Assembly: GCA_938015455.1 (NCBI GenBank)
Contig: CALLPL010000006.1
Location: 30,398 to 94,397, forward strand
Direction: 5' to 3'
Source of the DNA: an uncultured Candidatus Altimarinota bacterium
GTDB lineage: Bacteria; Patescibacteriota; Gracilibacteria; BD1-5; UBA6164
Length of the DNA stretch: 64,000 nt
Every line of letters begins with the position of its first letter. Within the stretch, counting starts at the first letter, position 1. Both the position numbers and the translations under genes were made by a program. The notes beneath the pieces are model-generated. The model saw only the letters and a program-made list of their open reading frames with translations, was not told the DNA's origin and made no database searches. Positions 29,542 through 40,542 of the stretch are shown in pieces.

Positions 29542-32500
29542 TTATCTCGCTACTTTTGTTGAATCTAAGTATTCTCCAACGAACTGACTCACAAGTGGAG
29601 CTGGTTTATGGAATATACCTGAACCAAAGCTAACTACGGTACCAACTGAGAGTTGATCTCCGTCTTGAGAAATATAATTTCTATTCTGTACAAGATCTTG
29701 GATATCACCGTAAAGTGATCCATTCACTACGAGCTGTTTTCCAGAGTTTTGAGATTCTATCGATCCTCATTGTCCTCAAACGGGAATAGTAATATATGTT
29801 CCTGAAAGCTTCTTTACATCTTTATCTATAATGATGTTACCTCCCTTTACTACAAAGGCTATATTTTCTGTTGTATCAATAGCACCGTTAATAATGAGAT
29901 CTCATCCCCCCTCTACAATAAATGTAGTAGAGCCACTGATTGGAAGATCCGATATGCTATTAACAGTAACATTTTTATCACTTACTACATAAACGTTTGA
30001 GAGTCCGTTATAGTTTCGCGTAAATCATGTAACATTGTCTGTTATTGCAGTTGCAGTTACTGATGTAACTTTATTTACATCTGCCTCATAGTTAGTTTGT
30101 ACATCTTCTACATTTTGAACTATAGCAGTACCTTCAACAGCATCTGTTGTCGTATCAATAGTTTCAACGAAACTTGATGTTCCTTCATTTTCACCTGAAA
30201 CAGATGCACCTACGAAGTTGTTATCCTTACTATTAGTTTCAGTAATTGTGTTACCAGCACTATTATCAGTACCGAGAGTAACCGTTTTTACATCACTGGT
30301 AGTAGCGGAACTATTCTTTACATAACTTGTTCCTCAACCTACCGTTGCAACTGCTGGTCTAGCTACACGAACATCGAGATTCCCAGCAAAGTATGCTCTA
30401 TCATAGAGAACTCCATCGTCCTTAATAGTTGTTGCTATTGTTTCTGTTCCATAATCTTCACCTGAAGCAATTCCAGATTTATTAGATGTATAGGTAGGGT
30501 AGTTTGTAAACTCTATTCTCTCTCCTGGGTAAATGATTCCATCATAATGGTTATTAAGATTCATACATCTCGTAGTATCATTTAACACATTTGCTGGGTT
30601 TGAGATACTTCCTCCAAAGACTGTTCTATTCTGAACGGTTGTTGTACAGAGCTCATCAAATGAGAGGTCATACTCAGAGTTGTTGTAAATATATGGTACT
30701 TCTCCTTTTGTTTCTAGTATTCTAATATTATCTCCAACTATGTAATGTCCTTTTGGTCCAAATATTATTTCTCCATCATTTGGAAAGGTAAGTACACAGC
30801 TATCATCATCTACACAGCTTGGTGGAACTCCACTAGAACTACTACTTGAGCTACTACTAGATGAAATATTTGGAATCTTACATTGAGAGTTACAAGAGTA
30901 TTGTGGGTCTGCATTATTAGCAGTACCAAGATCACATTGCTCTCCTGATTCTACAACTCCATTTCCACATACTGGCACTACACCAACTGTTGTCTCACAA
31001 ACAGATTTTACACCATCCCAAGCAACTGTACCATCGTTTACTGTTTTATTTGCTCTATCATGAGTCCTACAGCTAGCATACGCTTCACCACATGAGAATG
31101 TTGCTTCATATCGTCCTGTTTGAGAATTTCTTTCAGCATTTGCAAAACTTTCTGTTATGCTACCAGCAACATTTCCACAAGTTAACATGAATGATCCTAC
31201 TCGAGAGTTACCTGAACATGTTACTGTATTTCCTGTTTTAATAATATCTCTACATTCTGGTCTTCCTCAAGAACTAGAAGAAGAACTACTAGAAGAAGAA
31301 CTACTAGAAGAAGAATTACCTTCTGGAACTATAACTCTAGAGTCATCATCATCACTTACTGTTACTGTCGTATCTCCAACTGGGTTAGCTGATACTTCAG
31401 CTACATTTGTATAGTCGTCTACCGTTCCAGTAACGCTACATTCGTAACTAAACATTTCTCCTGGTTGAAATACTGCGTCTGTATGATCTCCACTTCCAGT
31501 AGTAACAAAGTTTGTCCATGTAGATGGAGTTGTACTTGGTAGAGTTACAGGTCCAGCACATGCTGCTCCAAGAGCATCTGTGAGAACAATATTTGTGAGA
31601 TCAACATCACCATCATTGGTAACGGTTATCTTAAATACTGCTGTTTGACCTGCTGCTACTGTCTGAGTATCATTTCCTACTGAACCATCTTGATCAATAG
31701 CTGTAGTATTTGCATCTGTCTTGTCTATTGCGATTGATGGTCCTCCTACTGTTACAGGAGCACATCCATCTGGATTATTTCTTTCGTCATCATCATCACA
31801 TGTTGTTGGTGGTTCTGGTGTATCACAATCAGCTCCATCATCACATACAGTTGCTGCATTTTTAATTGTTCCCGTTGCACCTGCTGCTACTGTAAATGTA
31901 ATATCATATGATACTGAAGCATCTGGAGCTAGGCTTGCAATTACTTCGTTTAGTATTGCAACTCTCGTTCTACTTGGATCAAGAGTCCAATCACTATCAG
32001 CGAGTATTAATTCAGCTGGGAAATGATCCTCTATCTTTTGATCTGTAACCGTAGTGTCTCCAATATTTTTTACAGTAATTGTAAAGTCTACTGTGTCTCC
32101 TACTGCTACGTTCGATGATTGACCATCTGCAAGTCTCTTTATAAGTTCTAGGTCAGAGTTTTCCTCAAAAGTAATTACTTCTGGGTCATGATCATCTTCG
32201 TCACCTCCTGGATTACACCCATCACCGATATCATCATTAACTGGTGTTCCATCGTTTCCAGAATTTGCATCTGGATCTGAGTCACAGTCATCTCCACTAT
32301 CAGCTGAGATTTCTGCAAGATTTACTATAGGACTTACTGCATCTGCATTAATAGTAAATGAGATTGGAAGGGTTACACTTTGACTGACTGGGATATTTGC
32401 AACTGTTTGAGTTGCGTTTCCTCCACTCATAGTCCATCCATTACCTGCAACAAGTGTCAGTCCTGTAGGAATATAATCTGTTATAGTAACTGATCCTGAA

Positions 32501-35500
32501 TCAACATCACCTTGATTTGTTACCACGATATCAAAGTTTACATTTCATCCTGCGCTGAGGTCTCACTGAGATGTTAGTGTTTTAATAAGGGCTAAGTCAT
32601 ATACCTCAGGGAGGTCTACATTAATTCCTTCAACATCATGATCATCTTCATCTCCACCTTCGTCACATCCTTCACCTATATCATTATTTACTGCACCTGT
32701 TGCTCCTGTTTCACCATCTTGATTTCTATTAATTCCATCTGGAGTAGAGTCACAGTCTTGACCATCGTCCTGACTAATCTCAGCAAAGTTATTAATCCTT
32801 GCAGGAGCATTTTCATTAATAGTGAACCCAATAGTGAGTGTCTCTGATTGTCATGCTGCAATACTTGAGACAAGCTTTGTTGCTGTAGTTCCTGCGTTTG
32901 TCCATGAACTATCTGTAAGCGTCAGACCTGTTGGAATATAATCTGTTACTTCGATATTTGAAGCAGGAAGAGTTCCTTGGTTAAATACTTCGATAGTAAA
33001 GGTAACAGTATCTCCGATACTGTATGGACCGTTACTTGCAATAGTTTTTCTAAGAGCTAGGTCATATACCGTATCAACAACGACAACTTCTGTTGTATCT
33101 TTTGAATTAACTGAATCATCAGAGGTTATACCCTTAGCGTTTACAGTAGCTTCGTTTGTGTAGTCAGATTGAGAATCATCTTTTTTACATGTATATTCAA
33201 ATGATTCACCTGGTTCAAGTACATTATTTGATGCACTTCCAGTTGATGATCCGTTTACAACGAATCCCATAAATGTAGTTGGTACTGTATTAGGAAGTGT
33301 AACTGATCCAGCACAGTTTGGCGCTATTGTATCCGTGAGAGTTATACTCGTAAGAGCTTCGTCACCATTATTAGTAACAATAATCTTAAATACAGCTTCA
33401 TCACCTGTGTTTACAGTTTGAGAGTCATTTCCTCCAATAGAACCATCCTGATCAAAGTCAGAGTTCGCATCTATTTTTTCTAAAAGGATCGATGGATTTG
33501 GAAGTTCTACATTAATAGATTGTATATCATGATCATCTTCATCACCTCCTGGGTTACATCCATCACCAATGTTATTATTTAACATACCATTTTGAGCTGT
33601 TTCTCCATCTTGATTTCCATTTTCTCCATCAGCTACAGAGTCACAGTCATCAGCATTATCTTCACTAATCTCAGCAAAATTACTAATTCGCCCAGTTGCA
33701 TCACTATTAATAGTAAATGTAATAGTAATATCTTGGTTTGTATTGGAAAGTACTGTTGGTATGACACGAGTAGCATTATTACCAGATTGTGTCCATGCAC
33801 TATCGTTAAGAGTAAGTCCCGTTGGAATATAATCTGTTACCTCTATATTAGTAGCATCAATATTTCCTTGATTACGTACTCTTATATTAAAAGTCACATC
33901 ATCTCCAATAGCAAATGGCCCTTCAGTGATAGTTGTTTTTCTTAAAGCAAGGTCAAATACTCCATCAACAAGAGTTATTGTTTCTGGGTCATGATCATCT
34001 TCGTCACCTCCTGGATTACAACCACCTCCGATTTGATCATTTTGTGGAGTTCCATCATTATTTGGTCTATTATCTGGAGTAGAGTCACAATCCTCTTGAT
34101 CAGCGTCATCTCCTGAGATTTCTGCCAGGTTAGTTACTGAGCTTGGAGCATCGTCATCTATAGTAAATGTAATAGTAAGACTCTGCGATTGCCCCTGAGG
34201 AACACTTGATACTACTCGTGTAGCTTTATTTCCTGCAAGTGTCCATGCATTATCGTTAAGAGTAAGACCGTTTGGTATATAGTCTGTAACTTCTATATTT
34301 GTTGCATCTATATTCCCTTGGTTAAATACTTCTATGTTAAATACTACATCATCTCCTCTCATAAGTTCTCCTGTAGTTTGGAGTGTCTTTCTTAGTGCAA
34401 GGTCATATACTGGTTCTGGAGTATCGTCGACTATTATAGCTGTTGGATCATCATCATTAACTGATAGACCACTACCAACTCATGAAGCTCTTACCTCTAC
34501 AATATTTGTATAGTTAGATTGAGTATCTCACTCAGCACATGTATATTTGAATACTTCTCCAACTTGGAAGATATTATCTGAATGATTTCCTGCACCAGTT
34601 GTATTAATAGTAACTGCAGTATTATCTCCATTAGTAAATGTCTTTCCAGCAAGATCTACTGTTGTATTTCCTCTAGTAGAACATGCTGCAGCGAGAGCAT
34701 CTACTAGACGCACATCTTGAAGATCTTCGGTACCAGTATTTCTTACTGTAATCTCGAATACTGCATCTGTTCCAGTTCGAACTGTTTGAGTATCATTACG
34801 TAGAGTACCGTCAAGATCTGCTGCTCCTCTATTTAGATCTGTTTTAATAACGGTTACTCCTGGAGATACTGTTTTTACATCAGAATCATCAAAGTCAGTA
34901 ACTGGAGTACCACTAATAGTACCTACTCCTCTTGTTGTTGCTTCATTTGTATAAGGTCCAGTTGTGTTAGTTTTTTCACAAGTGTATTCAAAGAACTCCC
35001 CAATATCGAGAACAGTGTTATTATGGTTTCCTGATCCTCCAACTATGAAGTTTGACCATGTAGATGGTATAGTTCCAGGAAGAGTTACTGATCCAGCACA
35101 GTTAGGCGCTCTTGCATCATTAACTGTTACATTTCTGAGAGGTTCATCACCGTTGTTTCTAACTCTGATTTTAAAGACTGCTTTTTGTCCTTGACCAACT
35201 GTTTGTTCGTCCTGTACGTTTCCATCTATATCATCTGGGTTTGCATCTGTTTTATCGATTTCGATAAGTGGAGTTGGTGGGATAACATCAATAGTAGTTT
35301 GACACGCATTAGATGTAATGTTTCCATTTACAATACATTGAGCTTCGTATCATCCTCCTGTTGCATAGGTACATGTCCCTGATCTTGCATCAATTGTTTG
35401 ACCATTTCCACAAGAAATTTGATATGTGTCAGCATTTGTTCCACTACAAGTAACTGTTGTTGTAAATGGAGCCTCTCCTGTTACAGGTGAAGAGCTTATA

Positions 35501-36138
35501 CCATCACACGTAGCTACTGGATCAACAGTAATAGGTTGACACATATTGTCACAACCTCCATTACCATATCCTGCTCTTGTCGGATCGTTTGGATCACAAA
35601 CTTCGTATCCTGGATCTCTCACTCCGTCACCACACCAGGTTACACTATAGTATTCACATTCTACATGAGAACGATCATCTGAGGTATCTGGAAAGTTATT
35701 TGAGAAATCATAGTCAATATCATAGTAAATCATAAAATCATGATTGTTCTGAGTTGCATTTGTTCTCGTAGTTGGTTTTTTCTTAATTCTCCAGTTTGTT
35801 GGTCATGTAGAAATGACTTCAAGACTTGAGTTTGCATTCACTGCATAATTATTATCTTTGAGTGCCTGAGTCCAATCAAATGCAGAACCAGGATCTAAGT
35901 AGGAACTTGTCATAAGTTCAGTACTACTACCATTATCAACAAATCGAATTTTTCGTGCATTCATATACACATTTTTATTCGAGTCATTATTCCAGACATC
36001 GTAAAACTGATATCCTTTATCGAATCTCAAGTGAGTTCCCTCAAACACTTGATCACAAACTACCGCAGCCGAAGCGCTTGGTATTGAAATCAATCCCGTG
36101 AGGATCACGAGAAAAATGATTTTACATACATTTTTCAT
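29542..36138 (-). CDS. Giant secreted DUF11-repeat surface protein (2198 aa)
   Basis: Signal peptide MKNVCKIIFLVILTGLISIP (cleaved near SASA). The mature protein holds two myxococcus-type cysteine-rich repeats (CGDGVRDPGYEVCDPND; CGNGVVESGEQCDLG). Between them are about nine DUF11-like beta domains of two kinds: type A begins like IDKTDAN..D.DG and ends in Y.C/YTNEA; type B begins YDLALRKT, contains the segment IEVTDYIPTGLTL, and ends in the acidic GCNPGGDEDDHD. Poly-serine linkers follow (15 and 10 Ser). The C-terminal 300 residues look like a beta-solenoid. No LPxTG or membrane anchor is seen. Seven open segments lie in one frame, separated by TGA. The start is placed at the signal peptide, not at the upstream in-frame ATGs. 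Confidence 0.85.
30830..30870 (-). repeat. Poly-serine codon tract (10 Ser)
   Basis: A run of AGT/AGC/TCA/TCT serine codons inside the DUF11 protein, joining the second cysteine-rich repeat to the next domain. It is a flexible linker, not a CRISPR or satellite. Confidence 0.6.
31267..31318 (-). repeat. Poly-serine codon tract (about 15 Ser) with short tandem repeat
   Basis: Forward-strand units of the type GAAGAACTACTA repeat here; on the coding strand they are AGT/TCT serine codons. The array may vary in length by slippage and links the last DUF11 domain to the cysteine-containing C-terminal half. Confidence 0.6.
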
Positions 36139-36151
36139 AGAAAAAATATTA

Positions 36152-36349
36152 TTATCTAAAAGAGTCATTTTGAAGATTCTCAGTATCTCAACCACCTCCA
36201 ATTGGGGATGATTCATAATCTCGAGATTCTTCACTTGCTACAGGTGTAGCGCTTGTATTCACTTGAGTGTTTTCTACAGGAGATTCCTTTCAACAAGAAA
36301 TAAGAATCATAGTAGTAACAAGCAGTAAATATATGTGTTTGTATTTCAT
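36152..36349 (-). CDS. Small lipoprotein (65 aa)
   Basis: The N-terminus MKYKHIYLLLVTTMILISCG has a type II signal peptide with lipobox LISC; the residue after Cys is a TGA glycine. The mature part is about 45 residues, Ser/Glu/Thr-rich and disordered (ESPVENTQVNTSATPVASEE). It ends 14 bp before the DUF11 protein start and shares its promoter, so it could help anchor or export that protein, which is inference. Family unknown. Confidence 0.7.
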
Positions 36350-36359
36350 AGTAATGACA

Positions 36360-36387
36360 TTTATATTTATAAAATTCACTTTGTCAA
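36360..36387 (-). promoter_or_regulatory. Promoter of the lipoprotein and DUF11 protein genes
   Basis: Minus-strand TTGACA (36382-36387), 16 bp and TATAAA (36360-36365). The -10 box ends only 10 bp before the lipoprotein ATG, so the mRNA would be nearly leaderless. Confidence 0.5.
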
Positions 36388-36451
36388 ATTTTTTTCGTAA
36401 GTTAAGGCAGAATTTTGTTCTGCCTTAATCTTTACATCATCAAAATGTGCT

Positions 36452-37663
36452 TTATCTTGTAGCATCATTTCAACCTCATAGTCATCCTCATCCATTATTT
36501 CATCCTCCTCTAGTTCCTGTATTAGATGACTGTCCGTCTCAAGAAGTTCCTGGATTTCCTGTTGGATTCCCTACTCCATCACCTCCACCAAAGTCTGGAA
36601 GAACAGCTGTACAAACATTATCATTGTCTCATACATGTTCCCACAGATCACCAAGCTTAATAAAACCTATTGATATACTTCACTCTATCATTATTCTATG
36701 AATATTATTTCTGACATGTTCAGGAGTCATAGTACTATAGCTTACTCCTTCATCTATACCAAAATTTCTTTGTTCTACTTTACCAGTAATTTGATTTACT
36801 CTAAATACTCTATCTTCAGCAACATATACGTCGTATCCTGCACATCTAACAACAAAATCTCCTGGAATTTGTTCACCGTTACAGTTTACCTCAAATCGAG
36901 TTGGAGGTGTTGGTTCTGGTGCTGGTGCTACATATGGTGTAAATGGTTGATGTACTATTTGTGGTGCTGCCTGAAGAGGTACATATGTATCTAAAGCAGG
37001 ACAAGCTTGAGGTGTACATTCTCATTGAAATGTTTTTGCCATTCATGTAGAGATTCCTGGAAGAACTACCGGTCCTGACTTAACAGTAAAACATCCCCCT
37101 CTGTATTCCATAATTTCATTGATCTCACTTCTATAATAGTTTCCTATTACAAGTTGTGACCCGTCAATTGGTTGACTAAGGTAGTTAAGTTGAGTTACTC
37201 TTTGTCCATTAAATGTATCCACACTTGGAGCTATAAATTGCTCTGTAGTATAAACTGGCATAGCAGTTTGTAGTGTTTCATAGTTCGTAGGCATTGTAGC
37301 CATACTGTTAGCATTTGGAACTGCTTGTTGAACTTCTTGAGCATGGATAGCTTGACCTACCTGACCTTGAGCTTCTACTTGAGTTGCTTGATTAGAAAGG
37401 TTATTCATTTTATTCAAAACTTCCCATCCAAGATTTACATCAAACTTGTTTTTTAGAACCGCTAGAACTTGACTCTCATGATCTGCTCCAGGATGACTTG
37501 CATTTAGATCTGCAACTACCTTATTTAAATCCTGAAGAGTAAAACTATTTGATCCATCTGCAGCTTCGGCTTCTACTGCAGCTACTACATGCTCAGTTGG
37601 AGCAAGCTCAGCACTTACACACATTTTCATGAGTGTCTTGTAATTCTCTATAATTGTAAACAT
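36452..37663 (-). CDS. Protein with glycine-rich C-terminal tail, unknown function (403 aa)
   Basis: It starts MFTIIENYKTLMKMCVSAEL with no recognisable signal peptide. The N-terminal 130 residues are helical (FTLQDLNKVVADLNASHPG) and Gln/Ala-rich. The middle carries several cysteines (CFTVKSG, CTPQAC, VNCNGEQIPGDFVVRCAGYD) and a Pro-rich linker. The last 50 residues are mostly Gly/Asn/Thr; six of the final glycines are TGA codons. The setting between secreted proteins suggests a surface role, but the export route is unclear. Another ATG upstream at 37720 would add 19 residues and no signal. Confidence 0.65.
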
Positions 37664-37825
37664 AATATAATGTTTATAAAATAATATATGTTTTTGTTTT
37701 TGTGCGAAACAAATAAACATCTATATCGTACCATACATATAAAAGTCCTGCCAAATAAAATCCCTTGACGAAGTAGTGTTTTTTGGTCAACACCTCTTTT
37801 ATTATCTAAACAAAAGGAAGGCATA

Positions 37826-37854
37826 AAAAAACCTCTCTTTGCAGAGAGGTTTTA
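37826..37854 (-). terminator. Rho-independent terminator of the LPETG gene
   Basis: AAAACCTCTCT and AGAGAGGTTTT pair around a short loop, with the T-run on the minus strand, 16 bp after the LPETG gene stop. Confidence 0.82.
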
Positions 37855-37869
37855 AAAATGATTTATTTA

Positions 37870-38604
37870 CTATGCTTTCTTTCGAAGATAGAAGAAACCA
37901 AATCCGAGAAGAAGCGCTGCAAGAGCAAGGAATATATGCTCAGGCCCTGTCTCAGGAAGAGCTTTTGGCGTCTCTCCTGGAGCAGCAGGAGTCTTAGGTG
38001 CTGGAGTTCCAGGCTCGTTTGGAGTAACTACTGGAGTAGAAGCTCCTGATTTGATAAGTACACATTCTCTATGGGTATCTGTTTCTATGGCAGGATCACC
38101 TCCAGCTAATATATTATGTACTCATACATCATATGCGAGGATACCAATATTTTTTCCTTCTGCAGCAGTATTAGAGCTAAGCTGATATGCACTTCCAAGA
38201 GTTGACTCAATCCACGTTACTGTTTTACCAGCTTCGAGAACATATCATTCATCACTATCGCTGTAGAGAGCTTCAAATTCTGGAGTATATTGCCAAAAAT
38301 CTACACTATCACTAGCTTTAATCTCTGTCCAGCTTGCTCCACCAAGAGATATCATTTTTGGCATTGACTGCTCTTCTTTATACATTACTTGTGAACCATC
38401 TGAATTATTTTCCCAGATATCTGTAAGGAACCCTTTATTGTCTCCCTCAGCAGCTGTTCAACCATCAAAACATTGATTACAGCTATTTGCTGCAAAAGCA
38501 GGATCAGTTTCACAGCTTACTGTGTCAACTGCAGCATATGAGGCATTTGTTGTTGCCACCAAGACAATTAGAGTAGAAGCAACGATATGCTTAAAGTTTT
38601 TCAT
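37870..38604 (-). CDS. LPETG-anchored surface protein (sortase substrate)
   Basis: This 244-aa protein has a signal peptide (MKNFKHIVASTLIVLVATTN, cleaved near ASYA) and a complete cell-wall sorting signal at the C-terminus: LPETG, a hydrophobic stretch (HIFLALAALLLGFGFFYL) and the positive tail RKKA. A Pro/Thr-rich linker (TPNEPGTPAPKTPAAPGE) precedes it. The mature domain of about 150 residues has four to five cysteines. The N-terminal segment has a DIWENNSD motif similar to the DVWNNDSN of the DUF11 protein, suggesting shared ancestry of that domain. A sortase must be encoded elsewhere. Promoter and terminator are clear. Confidence 0.88.
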
Positions 38605-38639
38605 AATAGAAGTTATTAAAGATGTATATAACACGACCC

Positions 38640-38667
38640 ATAATAAGAGAAGTCCCTCTCCTGTCAA
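38640..38667 (-). promoter_or_regulatory. Promoter of the LPETG surface protein gene
   Basis: Minus-strand TTGACA (38662-38667), 16 bp and TATTAT (38640-38645), 35 bp before the ATG, with a T-tract upstream of the -35 box. Confidence 0.65.
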
Positions 38668-38700
38668 AAAAAATAGCCTTGGGAGTATAGAAAAGAGTAT

Positions 38701-39864
38701 TTACTTTTTTACTATTTTATTTACAAATAATTGTTGAAAAATAGCGAAAAGAGTGGAAACTCACCAATAGAGTCATACTCATGCTATGAGCGTATAGGTA
38801 AATATTGCTACCATAGCAGGCATACCATAAAGCATAAATTTATTCATCATCTCTGGGTCAGGCATCATCGGGTTATACTCCTTTTCTCACTTCTTCTTTT
38901 CAAGTACTACTCATGTTTTTTCTGAGTTTACCTTACCATGAAGAGAAAGTTTTATTTGAATAAACTGTATTACTGCAACTACAAGAGCCAAAATGATTCA
39001 TGCTGTTCATCAAGCTGCAAGCAGATCCATACCCAAGAAATCAAAATTTATTTGAGAAATCTTAAAATCCTTAAGCGAGTCATACAGATAGAATTCATTC
39101 TTGAGAGAAGTGATATTTAGAATAATATTATATATCACGAGAAGTATAGGCATCTGAATCAGGAGGAACCCACATGATCCCATTGGGCTCACTCATTCAG
39201 TTTTGTAGAGCTTCATAAGTTCCATACCGAGAGCTTGCTGATTTCCTTTATGTTTTTCTTGAAGTTTTTTAATTTTTGGTTGTATCGCCTGCATTTTACG
39301 CTGACCTACCATCATCTTGTGTTGTGGAAAGAGCAGTAAGATTCGAATAATGATCGTTAAAACTACGATAGCAAAACCAAGTGAATTAGAGAAAAGTGCA
39401 GTAAGATATGCAAGCAGATTATACATAGGAGCAAAAAGAAGCCCTGTAAAAATCTTTCCTATTGTTCCTCTATATTTTACCTCTACCTGTTTGATGTGCT
39501 TTTCTTCTCCTAGAGTCAGTTCAAAGATATAATTTCCAGGATTTTCAAAGAGTCTATAATATTTTGAAAAATCTAGCACTTCTCATTGCCTTGGGGTTAA
39601 TTCTACCTCACGGCATAGCTCATCAGGAAGAGGAACAACCTTCCCAGCATATCGCATAGATATATCTTCACAAGTATTAAGTTTTACTATTTTAGTAGTA
39701 TTATTTGTAATACTGAGCCCTACTCACGCAGGAACTTTATAACTTGATTTAGTGCTTTCGAAAACTATTCCATTTAAAGGAGTTTCTACACTCTTTCCAG
39801 AAAAATAGGAAAATATAAAGAAGAAGAGAAGTGTAAACAAGAGAATATCTAAGTATTTTTTCAT
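38701..39864 (-). CDS. yidC: Membrane protein insertase YidC
   Basis: YidC/Oxa1 inserts membrane proteins with or without Sec. This 387-aa form has an N-terminal hydrophobic anchor (ILLFTLLFFFIFSYFSG), a periplasm-type domain of about 110 residues and the conserved insertase core: FTGLLFAPMYNLLAYLTALF, IVVLTIIIRILLLFPQHKMM (with the essential Arg), then QPKIKKLQEKHKGN and LMKLYKTEGVSPMGSCGFLL. The core ends with PAMVAIFTYTLIAGVGLYWG. Most glycines are GGN, a few TGA. It overlaps the end of rnpA by 16 bp and completes rpmH-rnpA-yidC; khpB is not next to it. Confidence 0.94.
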
Positions 39865-40196
39865 AATTTATTTTCAAAAAGATAGAGTATTTCCCCTTGG
39901 ATCTTACTAATATCCACTGGGTTTTGAGTAAGTTTTGTTTTTGTCTTTATAACACATGCTATATCACCAAGATTCTTTTGTATATAAGGTCTAGATGTTT
40001 CATAAAACATTCGTCTATAGATATTTCTCACAACAGCATTTGGTACTGACTTACCTGAAATGATAATCGAAAAACGACTGTGTCAGAGTCTATTAGGAAA
40101 CCTATTAAACACAATACTATAAGAAAAAAAAGGTTTTCCTTTTTGCAAAACCTTTTTTACTTCACGCTCTTTGAGTCTGTATTTTTTCGCAATCAA
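39849..40196 (-). CDS. rnpA: Ribonuclease P protein component
   Basis: RnpA, 115 aa, assists the RNase P RNA in trimming tRNA 5' leaders. It has LIAKKYRLKEREVKKVLQKG at the start, FSIIISGKSV, and the signature SVPNAVVRNIYRRMFYE, corresponding to the usual RNR box. The start is TTG at 40196, since an in-frame TAG lies two codons upstream and no ATG is available. The reading frame crosses TGA at the yidC start (TTATGA) as Gly and ends at TAG four codons later, overlapping yidC by 16 bp. rpmH lies 18 bp upstream. Confidence 0.88.
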
Positions 40197-40214
40197 TTGC
40201 TAATGCCTGAAAAA

Positions 40215-40457
40215 CTATTTTCTTTTTACGTAATTTCCTTTCCCATCAAAAGGACTCTTTTTAGCTGTTCCTCCTGCAACAATATGCATCTTGGCCTTTC
40301 CATTGATTTCTTGGTATCTTTTTGGGTAACTTACTGTGAGCTCATGTCTTCCTTTTCTTCTTCTGTTTTTTAGTATTTTTCGTCCTGAAGCTGTAGAGCT
40401 TCTCTTGAGAAATCCGTGTACACGAAGTCTTTTTCTTTTTTTGAGTTTTCCTAACAT
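40215..40457 (-). CDS. rpmH: 50S ribosomal protein L34 with C-terminal extension
   Basis: L34 is usually 44-46 aa; here 80 aa. The N-terminal half, [20 protein letters not shown] then [18 protein letters not shown], matches the family core (KRKRxHGFRxR...G..vl..RR.KGR). The last ~35 residues (from [11 protein letters not shown]) are an additional basic, glycine-containing tail. The usual first residues (MKRTYQP) are shortened. None of its glycines is TGA. It heads rpmH-rnpA-yidC and has its own promoter. Confidence 0.9.
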   Translation of the reverse strand: MLGKLKKRKRLRVHGFLKRSSTASGRKILKNRRRKGRHELTVSYPKRYQEINGKAKMHIVAGGTAKKSPFDGKGNYVKRK

Positions 40458-40499
40458 GATCGCTGAGGTTTAAATATAAGGTTCTTTTTTAGCTGAGGT

Positions 40500-40527
40500 A
40501 TCTTATGGCAAAAGGAGTGTTTGTCAA
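40500..40527 (-). promoter_or_regulatory. Promoter of rpmH-rnpA-yidC
   Basis: Minus-strand TTGACA (40522-40527), 16 bp and TAAGAT (40500-40505), 42 bp before the rpmH ATG, again preceded by a T-tract. Confidence 0.5.
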
Positions 40528-40542
40528 AAAAAAATCTCTTTT

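Noticed and set aside
31267..31318. Short tandem DNA repeat resembling a CRISPR or satellite
   Set aside because: Units are in-frame serine codons of the DUF11 protein with no unique spacers; no CRISPR array or cas gene is present.
37749..37795. TTGAC...GTCAA inverted repeat as an operator for the glycine-tailed gene
   Set aside because: Only 5 bp match around a long loop, in AT-rich DNA; a TTGGCA/TACGAT pair with an 18-bp gap nearby is too weak to call a promoter.
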